Shown: piece after piece, positions 1 to 12,081 of the stretch
Numbering within the stretch: the first letter of the stretch is position 1
Layout of the letters: each line of letters starts with the position of its first letter
Assembly: GCA_030844895.1 (NCBI GenBank)
Contig: CM061233.1
Span: forward strand, 94,077,719-94,141,718
Reading direction: 5' to 3'
Origin: Ambrosia x helenae
Lineage: Eukaryota > Streptophyta > Magnoliopsida > Asterales > Asteraceae
Length of the DNA: 64,000 nt
The notes under the pieces: generated by a model
What the model saw: the letters and a program-made list of their open reading frames with translations, nothing else
What the model was told of the DNA's origin: nothing
Databases searched by the model: none
Made by a program: the position numbers and the translations under genes

Positions 1-2047
1 AGCAATTTATTTTATTGACGTAACTCGTTTGAAGCCGAACTTTCTTGTTCATAACTTCATCATTTTAAACACTTTTGTACGGATAAAAAATATAGATGCC
101 ACGTATGAAACAAAAGAACTATAAGCAAACACAACTGAATATTCTGAATTTAGGTTATTTAAAATAAAAAGAAATCAAAAATTGTTCCAAATTGATACAT
201 GGATGAACTTTTATGTGAAAAAGAAACTGTTAAATGACTTTTATGAGAATTAACAAAAAATGTAGTGTTTTTTATAAGGTAAACTTTTATTAACGCAAAA
301 CCGACACGATTCTATGTCTACAAGAAAGAGACATACAACCGGCCAGCATACGAACTACATCAAATCAAATTTACACCAACCCCATTCTATAGATTCCTAA
401 TTAAATCTACATCTAAACCATAGGAAACTAAGTGTCTTGATCTTCATCATCACCTCTAACACTTTCAATTTCTTGTCCGAGAAGATATGACCGTTTCTAG
501 CCCTTCATATGCTCCATAAAGCTATATGTTATCCATTTTATATACACATAGTAAGGATGTTATCCATTTTTTTTGTTGTAATTTGAGGTACAAACAATTG
601 TAGTACTTCTTTTGATTTTTTTTTTCATTATATAAACCACCCTTTAACTTTTTCTAAATGACAAAAGTTACTCTTAAAGTTTATAATTTAATATAAACTA
701 AAATTTCTAACTTGAAAAAATTGAATCTCCTACTTTATAACTTGACAGGAAAAGTCTCCTTACTTTCTAACTTTTTTTAACCCTTAAATTTTTGACATGT
801 AACCCATTCTACCCACAAACTTCTCTATAATGTCAAAAGTAACTCTCTAACTTTGCAAATGTCCCTTTGACCCCATTAGGTTTCAAAAGAGCTTATCGTA
901 AAAACTAATTTCTTACGTTTTTATTTTTATGCATATGCATGTATAAAGTCAAGTGATTTTTGCTTGATGACCAGTTGGACAAATATAATACGTTTTGATT
1001 TGACGATATAATTCGAGTTGATCTACGTTTTGACGTAAATGGTCGATAATAATAATCTATACATAATCACACCACAAAATCGGTGTAAAATTCAAGTTCG
1101 TCTACATTTTGACGTAATTTTGGAATAATTTTTGGTATAATTTTTTTTTTGTGAGTAGTTATGGAACTAATAAATATAATTTTTACTTTGTCTATGTTTC
1201 AACATACTTTTGTGAAAGTCAATCGCAACTTGAAACCCAAAGGCTAGAGTGGATTACCTTGGATCTACGTGCCTAGAGATCACGTTTGTTGTTCAGTTGG
1301 ACGACAACCCAACCTGACCCGATCAGCCGAAACTTTATTAATAGTGAGACTGAGCTTGAGCTAGGACCGGTTTTGCACTTACAATTTCATTGCTTGTCGA
1401 TTTTTACCGTTTGGGTCCATTGGTAGTGTATATGTTTTATCGGTTTTGGATTGTACTGGACCCAAAAGCGACTCTTGGATCACTATCATGGTTTACAATT
1501 CACTTTGATCAGTGTCTACATTGTATAACAATCCACTTGCTTAAACACAAACCAAGGTTCTTACACGGAAACAAAGTCGACATATATGCATAAAAGAACC
1601 GGAAACAAAGTCGATATATATGCATACTGTTATGAACACTTATTGAGGCCCAATTCACAGCCCATTTCAATAGAAGATACAGGCCCAACCCATAGTGTTT
1701 TGTGAGGAGCGGCTGATATAAGGCGCGAGAATGAAGAGCGTAGGGTATGAATGAATATTGTTAGTGTTATTTGGCTTCTTCTTCTCATCCCATACTCTGT
1801 AACTCTCTAAGCTTCCCATCCCCTCCTCTATCAAGTATCTTGTATTACATTCGGTTCTTGCTTGTATTAGTTCAACAATCAATGGAAACCTTTCAGATTT
1901 CATGCCTATTTGTATTACTTGTTGAGTTGTGAAACAACCATTCACAACACATACAAACACACAACAAACAAAAAACTTGCGGCTACGATCAAGCATGCTT
2001 ACAGTAAAAACAAATAGCAACACACAACTCAGTAGCATTGATTGAGC
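1..2047. other. Non-genic flank downstream of AKR copy 1
   Basis: AT-rich sequence in which I see no gene. The part from about 1337 to 1580 (beginning near TTAATAGTGAGAC) is similar to 62822-63000, which lies downstream of AKR copy 3, so it is probably ancestral 3' flank carried along with the gene duplication. Nothing else is recognised. Confidence 0.5.
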
Positions 2048-5000
2048 TTAAGCTTTCCAAGACGAGAGCGAAGGAGTCTCCGAGTCCAGATATGTGTTAA
2101 AACCTGCATCATATCGAGCTCCCTTGACCCAATCAGCTGATGCGAGGGATTCAAGTTCAGTCATGTCTTCTGGTGTTAACTTAACAGATAAAGCTCCTAT
2201 GTTCTGTTCAAGGTTTTCGATCTTGGTGGTTCCTGGAATCGGCACAACATCATTTCCCTGGTGGTGAACCCAGGCCAACGCTAGTTGTGAAGGTGTGCAC
2301 CCCTTCTTTGACGCGATTTCATTAATCCTCTCGTACAACCTCTTGTTGTGTTCAAGATTTTCAGGTTGGAACCTCGGCAAGTGCTACACATAATGAAAAT
2401 TTGAAAACTAATATCAAGTTCAAATTTGCCAAGAGATTTGTTTTGGCCTGCTGCATTATCAAGAATACTAACTCAATAGGAAACCGGTTGAAAATGGGCC
2501 AATGTGTATTTTTAGTACATACAGTTAAATACATTTTATTTATATGTTTATATAAGGAATTTAAAAGAAAGGCATGTTTTGGTCCAACTCGGCCTGATCC
2601 ATAAAAAAGATAAGAAGGATGTAACTAACAAACCTTACGCACGTCACCATCTTCCAACTCCTCCAGCATCTTCGGGCCAGATGAGAAGAACCCCCGTCCT
2701 AGAGGACTGTATGCAACAATCCCTATTCCAAGTTCTCTGATAGAGTAAGTTATGCAGAATTAATACATCATCTTTTTGGCTACTTCAACACTGATGTTAT
2801 AAAAACTATAAAAACAAAGAAGGGAAAATCATGAAAATGATCATTTTGACCAACCTATTCACTTAAACAGACATTTGAAATTATCCATAAATATAACCAT
2901 TTGACTGTTGCAACATATTACACGATAGTATAACTGGATCTAAAGACACCACATGGACTTATATATCATGAATGGGAGCTCTAGGGCTCTCTAGGCATTT
3001 AGTCTCATAGATGGTGTTGTCAACAAACCAACCAGTTGATGACACGTAAGCTCTAAACCAAAAAAACGCGTGGTTTTGGGCGCAAAAACAAAAATGGCGT
3101 TGCCATTGAAGAGATATGTACCCGCACGCGCATAGGCCCACAAGATACACGTCAGCCCTAAGAATAATCAAAGGAAGTTTCAAAGGGCCCCACGCACCAC
3201 CTAGGATCCACCAGCTGCCATGAGACAGTGAAAGGGACATCTAGCCAATCAAATAGGAGAATTCCCTGCCCCAAGATCTCTTGCCAAGCAGCAAGGACAA
3301 GTGAAAAGGACACCCAGCCAATAAGAGAAGAACATCGCAATATTCTTAACGGTCGTTAGTTACGGGACCCACTAGGGAGAGCTGACATTCTAACGAGAGC
3401 CAACCAACATGAGTCAACTATTACTACAAATACCCCTTTCTCCTAATGGAAAAGGGTCGATCATTCTAGTAGTAAAACACACTTAGATTACTCTCGGTAT
3501 TGGCAGGAACATTGTAGTCGAAATACTTGTCTATTTATGCTTGTTCCATCTCCTTGTAATAGTCTAGATAAATCATCTTAAACATCTCTTCATTCTCTAT
3601 TCAATCTTAAGCATATTTATACCAGTATTTCTTCAACCTTCTTATTTAAAAAGTTGGTCAAGATGGATACTCATTTTTATATAAAAAAAAAAGGAAAAAG
3701 AAATGTAGCATCCAACCTGCAAGTAGGAATAACATCTTCTTCAACATCTCTTGACCACAAGGACCATTCTAGCTGTATGGCAGTTATTGGATGAACAGCA
3801 TGGGCTCTTCGGATGGTCGATGCCGATGCCTCCGATAACCCAACATACTTGATTTTTCCTTCTTCCACCAGTTTCTTTAGTTCTCTCATCTATCAACAAA
3901 ATGGAAAACATTTGTAGAGATGACAATCATGATTCTTATTTCTGTACAACAAAACTTTCCTCATATATGAAACAAACCACTTCTACTATGGGGTGTATAT
4001 TTTTTTAGGTTCATATTTGATAAGAAAATAGTTAAGACAGTAGGGGTGTATTTGATATGTCACAAGGTACCTGTATTTTAAATAACCTTTTAGAGAACTA
4101 ATATATCACAATTGAGTTGTGGGACGGGGGGTGTATTTGATATGTGTACACAACTAATTCGCTAGAAATCTTAAGAATCCTAGCAACAACAGAGAATAGT
4201 CCAAAGAGCATAAACTAACCGTGATTTCGATGGGCACACGAGTGTCAATCCTGTGCTGATAATAGAGATCAATGCAATCGACCTCAAGCCGCTGCAGGCT
4301 AGCTTCACAAGCTGCCCTCACATATGTCGGATCTCCGATAATCTCCCACGTATAACCGTCGTATTTGACCCCAAATTTGGTAGCCAGTTCCACTCTCTCC
4401 CTCACCCCTCCCTTCAAAGCCTGCAATTCAATTATTATTAACTCATCAATCCATATCACAAACAAACCTTAATCTGTAAATTCATTCAATCCTAACCGTT
4501 ATAGATGACAACACTAACCGCAAAAACCGAGATATAAATATGTAACTATTGTTTTTTAACATTCAACAAAGCCTGACCATCTAGGTAAACCAGGTCCCCC
4601 ACGCCGGCGATCACAGACAGCGGTCTTGTGACCTGGCCTGTCAAACCCACCGCCCAAAGGCCGCCAGTGTAAAATCCCTAGCTCGCCCAAGACATTTTGT
4701 CACAAACGAGTTTCCAACCGCTGACCTCCCCTCCCTTAAAGAAAGTCATCCACATGCCCGACCCAAAAAGGGGGACCGGATGGGAGACGGCTCCAGGCTC
4801 GGTCACCCGGGCCCCGGGAGTTCTTAAAAATTATATACTCCATGTGTGTATTAAATTATATATTTAGTATATACTTTTGGAGTTGGAAAAACTATTTGAA
4901 TATAATGTAGACTTCAAGGTTTAGCTCTAGCATTCACATCTATTTTTTATGTTGGGCCCAATATAATTCATTCCCCTATTGTCAAAATATTGGACGACCC

Positions 5001-5336
5001 AATTTTTTATGTTGTCTGGGGCATAGTTTTTTTTGAAGGTTCTTATCTGGTTATGGGGATACCTGCAGTGTCGCTTTGGTAAACATGTGACTATTAATAT
5101 AAGAAGAATGATGATGATACCTTGCCAAGAAGGATTTCGTTGGTTTTGGGACCGTAAACGTCGGAGGTGTCAAGGAAGGTAACACCGGCGTTAACTGCGT
5201 GGTGGATGAGCTTCATCATGTCGGGTTCGGGTTTGGGAGGTCCGTAGAAAGCGGACATGCTCATGCAGCCTAAACCCTGAGCTGACACCTCTAAACCCTG
5301 TGAACCTAGTTTCACTCTTGGAACTCTTGCTGCCAT
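2048..5336 (-). CDS. Aldo-keto reductase, copy 1 (complete, five exons)
   Basis: NADPH-dependent aldo-keto reductase of the plant perakine-reductase / probable-AKR group (cytosolic; substrate unknown). Exons on the minus strand are 5121-5336, 4220-4420, 3717-3889, 2634-2736 and 2048-2383. All have GT-AG borders and the phases agree, giving 342 residues, the usual length for the family. The tetrad is visible: Asp56 and Tyr61 in FLDTSDVYG, Lys87 in ATKFG, His128 in YYQHRID. The C-terminal cofactor-binding stretch PIPGTTKIENL and the family ending LSSWKA are present. I chose the ATG at 5336 because it begins MAARVPRVKLGSQGLEVS as in copy 2; an upstream in-frame Met only reads through a TTA/TTG microsatellite in the 5' UTR (about 5341-5411). 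Intron 3 is 980 bp against 395 bp in copy 2. No break seen; probably functional. Confidence 0.93.
3108..3645. repeat. Insertion in intron 3 of AKR copy 1
   Basis: Comparison with intron 3 of AKR copy 2 shows about 540 bp present only in copy 1, between a segment matching copy 2 near 17280-17300 and the shared ATTTAAAAAG. It is GC-richer than its surroundings and has no coding capacity. It may be a solo LTR or other non-autonomous element, but I could not define termini or a target duplication. Confidence 0.4.
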
Positions 5337-5587
5337 ATTAGACCTTTTATTTTTATTATTATTATTATTATTGTTATTGTTATTATTATTATTGTTGTTG
5401 TTGTTGTTGTTAAACTGGTGGATCAAAGGAATGAATGTTTATGGTTTAAGCTGAGACTCTTGTTGCTTAAAGAGAGTGTGAAGTTGGGAGTTGTAGATCA
5501 GATGAAGATGAACATGATGATGACGTATGTGCCTACGTTTAAGAGATTGGATATTTGTTCTTTAGTTTTTTTATTTTAGTTGTCCAA

Positions 5588-5670
5588 TAATATTATTGCA
5601 CATATCAAGTAACCGCTCTACTAGTGTATTATATGGATGAACTTGACCAGTATTGTATTGAACTGATACC
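5588..5670 (+). repeat. Fragment of the 'B' repeat upstream of AKR copy 1
   Basis: These bases match the middle of the repeat found at 21896-22292, 22293-23176 and 61159-62016 (shared blocks TATTATTGCAC, GTAACCGCTC, CTAGTGT, GGATGAACTTG, GAACTGATAC). The match stops abruptly at 5670, where the Copia LTR end begins, so Copia inserted in or beside an older copy of this repeat. Confidence 0.65.
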
Positions 5671-5834
5671 TGTGAAGGTTGAATTTTCTATTGATTGATT
5701 GAGAAAGATTACAACTCATTATATACTTAAATACAATACAACATAATAGGAAAAGTAATAACTGTGCATAACTACATTTGACTAAATCATAACTAAAAAG
5801 AGATATTCTAGGCATAAATTGAGAGATGCCAATA

Positions 5835-6226
5835 TTAGCTTTTTATCCCTTGCAAGCGAATAGGTGGTGGACATACACGAAGCAAGTCTCGAAAGCGTTC
5901 GAATTGCGGATGTGGTAGACTTTTAGTAAAAATGTCCACGACTTGAAGCTTGGTTGGAACAAACTTAGTATGCAGCTTCCCAGACATAACCAGTTCACGA
6001 ACAAAGTGGTAATCTAAATCAATATGCTTGGCTCTTTTATGGGACACCGGATTTTGAGTCATGGATAATTTATCGCATAGAAGAGTGGGACGTGAAGGTG
6101 GTAGAGCATGCAGTACCTTTAATAGTTGAGTTATCCAAACAATTTCAGCCGTGGCATTCGCCATGGTGCGATACTCCAACTCACAGCTTGATCGAGAGAC
6201 CGTTGGTTGTTTCTTTGCACTCCATG
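5835..6226 (-). pseudogene. Copia RNase H, C-terminal part
   Basis: Encodes the end of a Copia RNase H: WSAKKQPTVSRSS, the block SCELEYRTMANATAEIVWI, and the terminal VVDIFTKSLPHPQF. Its upstream half lies at 12087-12160 on the far side of the inserted LTR. The duplicated CCATG at 6222-6226 and 12082-12086 marks the split, and joining at that duplication keeps the reading frame (FLGGNLVSW then SAKKQ). Confidence 0.88.
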
Positions 6227-6724
6227 TGTAACATCCCAAAATTTTCCTTCCATTCGTACTGTTGTATAGCTTGTATATTTTGTCTCGAACAACTCTATCA
6301 TGACTTAAGCAACATTTGTGGACTTATGACTCTATGAGAACAGTTTTGATGTGTTTAAGCGTAAAAGCATGTGAGGCCATTACGTTATATTATGAAGTTA
6401 TGGATTCCCTTTTACGCAATTGCGCCACATAGTTCCTACTAGAAACATGGAAGGCTTGTTTTATGAGACATAAAATATGATTGGGGCTATATTATGTATA
6501 CAACTTGAGAGTGGAAGGGCCTAAGTACAAAATGAAATTTGAAACCTCTTGAAAACCCTTTTGACGCCATTATACTGAGCACATCATCATCATCCTTTTT
6601 TTTTTTATCTTGAAACCCTACCGCCGCATACAAAAGTCTTGAACGTTTATATATTCCACCGATCCAGGTTTTAACCACAGTTGGAGCTATTTCATAATCT
6701 TCACTACAAGAAAATGTGTTTTTA

Positions 6725-7205
6725 GGGACCATTTTTTTTAGACGTTTAGGGACGACAAGTCGTCCCTATAGGTGTAACAAGCTTTTAGGGACGACATGTC
6801 CTCCCAACATAGTTTGTCTCTATAGGACCGTGCGTATAGGTCTCTTAGGTCGTCTCTATATGTGTTGTCTCTAAATGTTTACATTTAGGGACGACATATC
6901 GTCCCTATAGATTTAAAATAAAAAAAATCATACTAACTCTTTGGGACAACTTGTCGTCCCTAAAGGTGTAAAATATTTTTTTAAATAAAAAGAAATAGTT
7001 TACCTGTAGAGACGACATATCGTCCCTATAGATTTAAAATAAAAAAAATCATATTAACTCTTTGGGGACAACTTGTCGTCCCTAAAGGTGTAAAATATTT
7101 TTTAAATAAAAAGAAACAGTTTATCTATAGAGACAACAAGTCGTCCCTAAAAATGTAAATTGTTTTTAACTTTTGTGCTATGTAGAGACGACAAGTTGTC
7201 CCTAC
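6725..7205. repeat. CACTA subterminal repeats, left end
   Basis: Repeated copies, in both orientations, of a motif close to TAGGGACGACATGTCGTCCC and its half-sites GGGACGACA / TGTCGTCCC. In CACTA elements such subterminal arrays are the binding sites of the transposase-related protein that assembles the ends; that role is inferred here from the family. Confidence 0.8.
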
Positions 7206-7425
7206 TGATCAAAAATAATTGTTTATTATATTATTTATTAATTTTAATTTTTACACTATTTAACATGTTTAACCTGAATTTAAACAATTTAATATAATCA
7301 AACCAAACATAAATTACCAAACCAAACATAATATTTAACGAAGGTTCAAAATACAAAACATCCATCTTAATCCTATTTATCAAGTTCATACTTCAAAATA
7401 GAAATTAAACCAAAGTATGTAACTC

Positions 7426-7590
7426 CTAATCATCATCTTCATCACTTTGAGGCAATTTTCGTTTCATTTCCCTCAATTCGCGTTGGAACTCCAATTGCAT
7501 TTGTTGTATGTGAAATTCATGTTGCTGCTGCATTTGTTGCATTAGTTCCATAAATGCTTGGTTTGAGAATGGTTGCATTTGAGGAGGCGG

Positions 7591-7621
<31 letters not shown>

Positions 7622-7860
7622 CGCATTTCTTGAATTTCTTCTCGCATTTGTCGCATTTCTTCTTGCCATTGTTGTTGTTGACGAGGCGTGGGGTATGCAC
7701 TCGCTATTTCGGGGGTGACATTTTTCACAACACGACCAACGCCGCGTATGTGCCCACGCCTATGACCTAATGCACGTTCAAATACCCCGACATGATCAAC
7801 TGGTAATGACGAATCAGCCGCGTCTCTTGTCGATCTTGCTAACTCATCTTGAACTTTATC
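7426..7860 (-). pseudogene. CACTA transposase-associated ORF, C-terminal exon
   Basis: A 145-codon open exon on the minus strand with an acceptor AG just upstream (7861-7862). It encodes a segment resembling plant Ptta/En/Spm transposase C-termini (blocks such as GVFERALGHRRGHIRGVG), then PTPRQQQQWQEEMRQMREEI, a poly-Gln run, a second Gln/Met-rich coiled coil (MELMQQMQQQHEFHIQQMQL) and an acidic end SDEDDD. The rest of the transposase is absent from the element. Confidence 0.7.
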
Positions 7861-9549
7861 CTACATTAAGAGATACATTAGTTATTTTATTAAATTTTGA
7901 CAGCATAACTGCTTTAAAATGGATAAAAACCAACCTGTTCAACACACATGCATACTTATATAGTAGCTCAAATCCATATAACTATTCAACTACAAAATAT
8001 CATACATTCGAGACTGATGGCATACATTCATATGAATAAAACTGCATAAATTCAGATTAACAGTTCTGCAGATTCTGATTTGCTATTTGTAATGGTTGTT
8101 TTTAGTATTATTTTGCTGTTTTAAAAGTCTATTTGTTTTGAAATATTTGGCCAAATGTGGAGGGTTGTTGTTTCAAGGTCGTAGGTTGCTATGGTGCAGC
8201 GATTCATTTAGTTTCATCAGTTTTTTTAGCGATTGGTGCGTAGGAGCCTAGGCGAATCACACACCTTAGCGCCTAAGCGTCTAAGCGAGTTGGTGCCTAA
8301 GTGAATGAAGCGCCTAAACACTTAGTCGCCTAAGCGTCTATGCCCAGGACCAAGAACCGACCTGAACTCGAACTACACAAATAATAGGAGCCAATCTTAG
8401 AGTTCTTTGAACAATGTTGGTTCGCAATTAACCTTGGAAATAAATACGTACAACATACATACAAATGTACAACACACTAATACATACATACACAATCACA
8501 CACGTACATAACCACACGTTCCCCGTACACATGTACATGCACACGTACACACGTACAAACATATATGCTTTTGCACGCACATACATATACACACATACAC
8601 ACATTTTCATTAACAGTTACTTTTTATAACACATCCTAACTTTAAATTAATACTAATAAAAAAATATTAGTTATTATAATGATAATTTAAAATATTATTA
8701 ACTATATAATTACCAAATGTGCTATGTGAGTGTCATTCAACTATTGCAAACTGTACAATACATCTAAAGTATGGGTACAACTCTCTGAAGCATTTGTCAA
8801 CCCTCTTTGCATACCCTCACTCCCTCATCATCATCATTTCGCGTCTCTCTCACTCTCATGGCAGAAGACGAATTCATCCGGATATAGAGAATTCGATCCA
8901 TTACGTCACCATCTAGCATGTAGCAACATCGTACACCGCTATGACGAATAAGTTCACAAGAGATAACGGAATACATCACGGTTTAGGATTAGAGAGAGCC
9001 CATTCAATGTGTTTTTAGGCTTTCCAACTGGTTTTAGGCTTTATGCCAACAAATTTGTATTTATAGTTACATTGTAAGTGGTAGTGGTCATTTTCCAGCC
9101 AAAATTGACTAAGAGGCAATCCCCTGATCTTCATTATGCTAACGTAATTCTTTAACGCATATGATGTTTTTATTCATTTTTATGGTTATCAGTCGATGTA
9201 AAACACGTGTTCATGTCATTCTGGGTATCACGACTTTATTTCTTTGTTTTCCTTTTGTTTGTAATACCGAGCGTTATACGGTAATGAACAAACCAAAGTC
9301 GACCGAAACAGAATTCCCGCGCATTGAGTGCACATTAGTTCTCTTTTATAGTTTGCTTTCGGTGTAAAATACGAATAAACATCTTTTTGAGTGTACCACG
9401 ACCTTTTCGCCTTCAAATTTTTCAACCGATACCACCCGAGTTCACGCCGCATAGCGCGGTTTATTTTACTAGTTTACATTAAATGGTGAAAAACTTTTTG
9501 GTGAAATGGTGGAGATTTTTGCACTTAAAAATTATTTTTCAACAAGGCA

Positions 9550-10100
9550 AATCCATTAGGGACAACATGTTGTCCCTATAGCTACTTTTGTTTTTTTAAA
9601 AAATAAATTATAATTTATTTATTAACGAAGAAGAGTAGAAGAGATTGTAATAATTTTTTTAAAAACCTTTAGAGACGACATGTTGTGTCTAAAGGTTGAA
9701 AACTTTTTTTTTTTTTTTTTTTTTGAGTGGTGGGAAATTTTGGCGCCTAAATGATTTTTGTTTTTTTACTAGCCAAATTCTTTAGGGGCCACATGTTGTC
9801 CCTATCAATTTTTGTTAAAAAAATATGTTCTATTTATTAGTCAAGGAAAATAAAAAAGATAAGTTAAAAACCTTTAGGGACGACATGTTGTGTCAAAAGG
9901 TGAAAAAAAAAAAATTAATCCCGTTTTGATATATCAAATAAGAGAAAAAAAATTATGTTTATCCTATAGGGACGACATGTCGTCCCTATAGTTTAAGTTA
10001 TTTAACAAAACTGCAATATCATATAGGGACGACATGTCGTCCCTAAAGGTGTACCTATAGAGACGACAAAAGTCGTCCCTATAGGTGTCGTCCCTATATG
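9550..10100. repeat. CACTA subterminal repeats, right end
   Basis: Mirror of the left array: multiple GGGACGACATGT / ACATGTCGTCCC copies, densest at 9965-10090, close to the right terminus at 10117. The inner copies near 9555 and 9785 are degenerate (for example GGGACAACATGTTGTCCC). Confidence 0.8.
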
Positions 10101-10117
10101 GTAATTTTCTTGTAGTG

Positions 10118-12081
10118 CTTGTATGTATAGCTCGGTCATGGCGATGTATTTGATGATTAGATTCCGCGTTGGCCCGTTGTTCGTGACATTAGTCGTTTCG
10201 GGTAAGCTCGCTCCCTTGTACCGTAGCCGTGTCTTATACATAGTTCTTTGTAGGAGTGTCGGCTCAGGTTCGGTCCATGGTATGGTTACGATTTTGATGT
10301 GTAGGTTGAACCATGTGTTTTCGTGGTTATCGTTTTAGAGCTCGGCGTTGGAAGAAGCCACGGTTTTAACCATGTATTAATCTCTCACCCGAGGTTATGA
10401 CCTTAGTTGGTCTCTGGTTCGGGATTAGAAGTTTTAGTGGACCACACAAGCATGGGTTCGCATGTTGATTGTTGTAGTGGAACCATGCGTTTTACTAGCT
10501 TGGTTAATCAATGAGGAAGTAGAAATGAGCTTTTGGATATCAATATTCATGCGTGATGGTTTCTTTCAAGGGTCATGTGTTCCATGGAGTTTGTAGTAGG
10601 TCAATATAAATATTTTATCATGAGTTTTCCTGATGGAATGGAGATTGATAAAAAAAATGGTGCTTAGCCATTGGGAAAAAAATGAATAAATAATTGATTT
10701 AGGTGTGGAAGAGATCACGATTTGGTTAACCGTGTTGAGCTTTGGATATGTGGGTAAATAGTGATGAGACTATAGTGGTTATCATTGCGTGTTCTCATAT
10801 GGTGATAATGCATTAAAAACACTTGGTAACTACAAGTGTGTTGTTAAAAAAAAATAGAGATGTTGGGTGTAAATGTTCTCATGTATGCGGAAGGTTTATG
10901 CATGGGAAAACCAAAACGGTTGCAAAGGTTGGCAAGCGTCTAAGCCAGTTGTTCAAAACATCATACTAGTTGCGCTTTCCCTTGTTCACTTGCTTTAGTA
11001 GCTCGCACCCTTCATTAAGGTGAGTTCTTGTGCCCACTCTTTTAGTTATTGCTCTAAATATTTTTGGGCTGACGTGCATGCTAAACTAGCAATATTATTT
11101 TTATGAAGTCACAAAAAGTTTTTATAAAGTTATAAATATTTTTGTGAATTCATATATATTATTTTGGCATGAAACGTAATTAGGCGAATTGCGCCTAATG
11201 TTTTATTATATGGCTTGAGTTATATGTATTATTATATATATGAATGGATGGTTGTCTTGATTAAAGTGTGGCTTAAGTTTTTATTTAAAAAGCGGAATGC
11301 GCTTAATGTCCTGGCCACATATTTGAAACCTTGCTTGTTAGACCGGGACTTGCCTTGAGTTATACTTGTTAGGTGAAATGTGTTACTATATATTTATTTA
11401 TATATATAAACTGTGTATGACGGTTACCTGGTATTATAAAATGAGCTATGATAGTTTTACAGTATGTCTGCTCTGATTTATGTAGTTATGGTTTGAGTCT
11501 TAGTAGGCGATATTCGCTTATGTAGACTTGTTGTAGTTTTGTGACAAATAGGCGAAATGCGCTTATTGTAGATTTAAGATAAAGTCTTATGTTAAGTAGG
11601 CGGATTGCGCTTATTCTAGACTTTACATTTTCACTTAGGGAACAAATTGGCGGTTTGCGCTTATTGTTAACTCTGAGGTTAAGGTATTTTGTTAATTCTT
11701 AAATTGACAAACTACTTGTTTATGTAAATTTATAAAACTTGAACTCACTCAGCGTAGCTAACTTTTGCATACACGTTAGATTGATTTCAGGTATTTGAAG
11801 AATAAAAGGGATGCCTTGGCATGCTGCAGGACTACCTAGAGGCGGTTGACATTTCGAATAAGAAGAGACTAGTTTATTGCTAGAAAACTCTTTTCTAAAC
11901 TTATTGTTTTTATTTTACAAATATGCTTTGACCCGTTGTGGGGAATTTCATGTTTGAATAATTTAAACATTTACTTTCCGCTGCGTGTTTTCTGATAATA
12001 AAATAAGACTTCTTAATTATTAATTATGGTTTTAGTCTATGAATGCCAACTGTTTGACCGGTCGGATTTGAGGGTCTTACA
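10118..12081. other. Right part of the solo LTR, no gene
   Basis: No open reading frame of interest. Between about 11170 and 11670 a short motif close to GGCGAAATGCGCTTATTG occurs six times at irregular spacing, with variants GCGAATTGCGCCTAATG, GCGGAATGCGCTTAATG and GGCGGATTGCGCTTATTC. Confidence 0.5.

Larger units (their letters stand above)
6702..10117. mobile_element. CACTA (En/Spm-type) DNA transposon, TSD CTT
   Basis: Begins CACTACAAGAAAAT and ends ATTTTCTTGTAGTG, perfect inverted termini of CACTA type, with the 3-bp target duplication CTT (6699-6701 / 10118-10120). It is 3416 bp. Both ends carry dense subterminal repeats of the palindrome TAGGGACGACATGTCGTCCC. Only the tail of a transposase gene remains, so it is a deleted, non-autonomous copy. 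The stretch 8040-9550 has no gene; it includes a TACACACA-type microsatellite at about 8440-8610. Confidence 0.92.
6227..12081. mobile_element. Solo LTR (Gypsy-like), TSD CCATG, itself interrupted
   Basis: Starts TGTAACATCCC and ends GGGTCTTACA, with TG...CA termini and a perfect 5-bp duplication CCATG (6222-6226 / 12082-12086). Without the CACTA element inside, it is 2436 bp with no coding domain, which fits a solo LTR left by LTR-LTR recombination. Gypsy assignment rests on length and the TGTAACATCCC-type start only. Its host is the RNase H of the Copia element. Confidence 0.8.

Noticed and set aside
1667..2038. 123-residue minus-strand frame next to AKR copy 1
   Set aside because: It lies in the 3' flank and has no recognisable domain or counterpart near copies 2 and 3.
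5337..5426. N-terminal extension of AKR copy 1 (poly-Asn)
   Set aside because: It comes from a 5'-UTR trinucleotide repeat; copy 2 starts at MAARVPR and has stops or a different sequence upstream.
7573..7770. Plus-strand Leu-rich frame
   Set aside because: Complement of the poly-Gln codons of the CACTA minus-strand exon.
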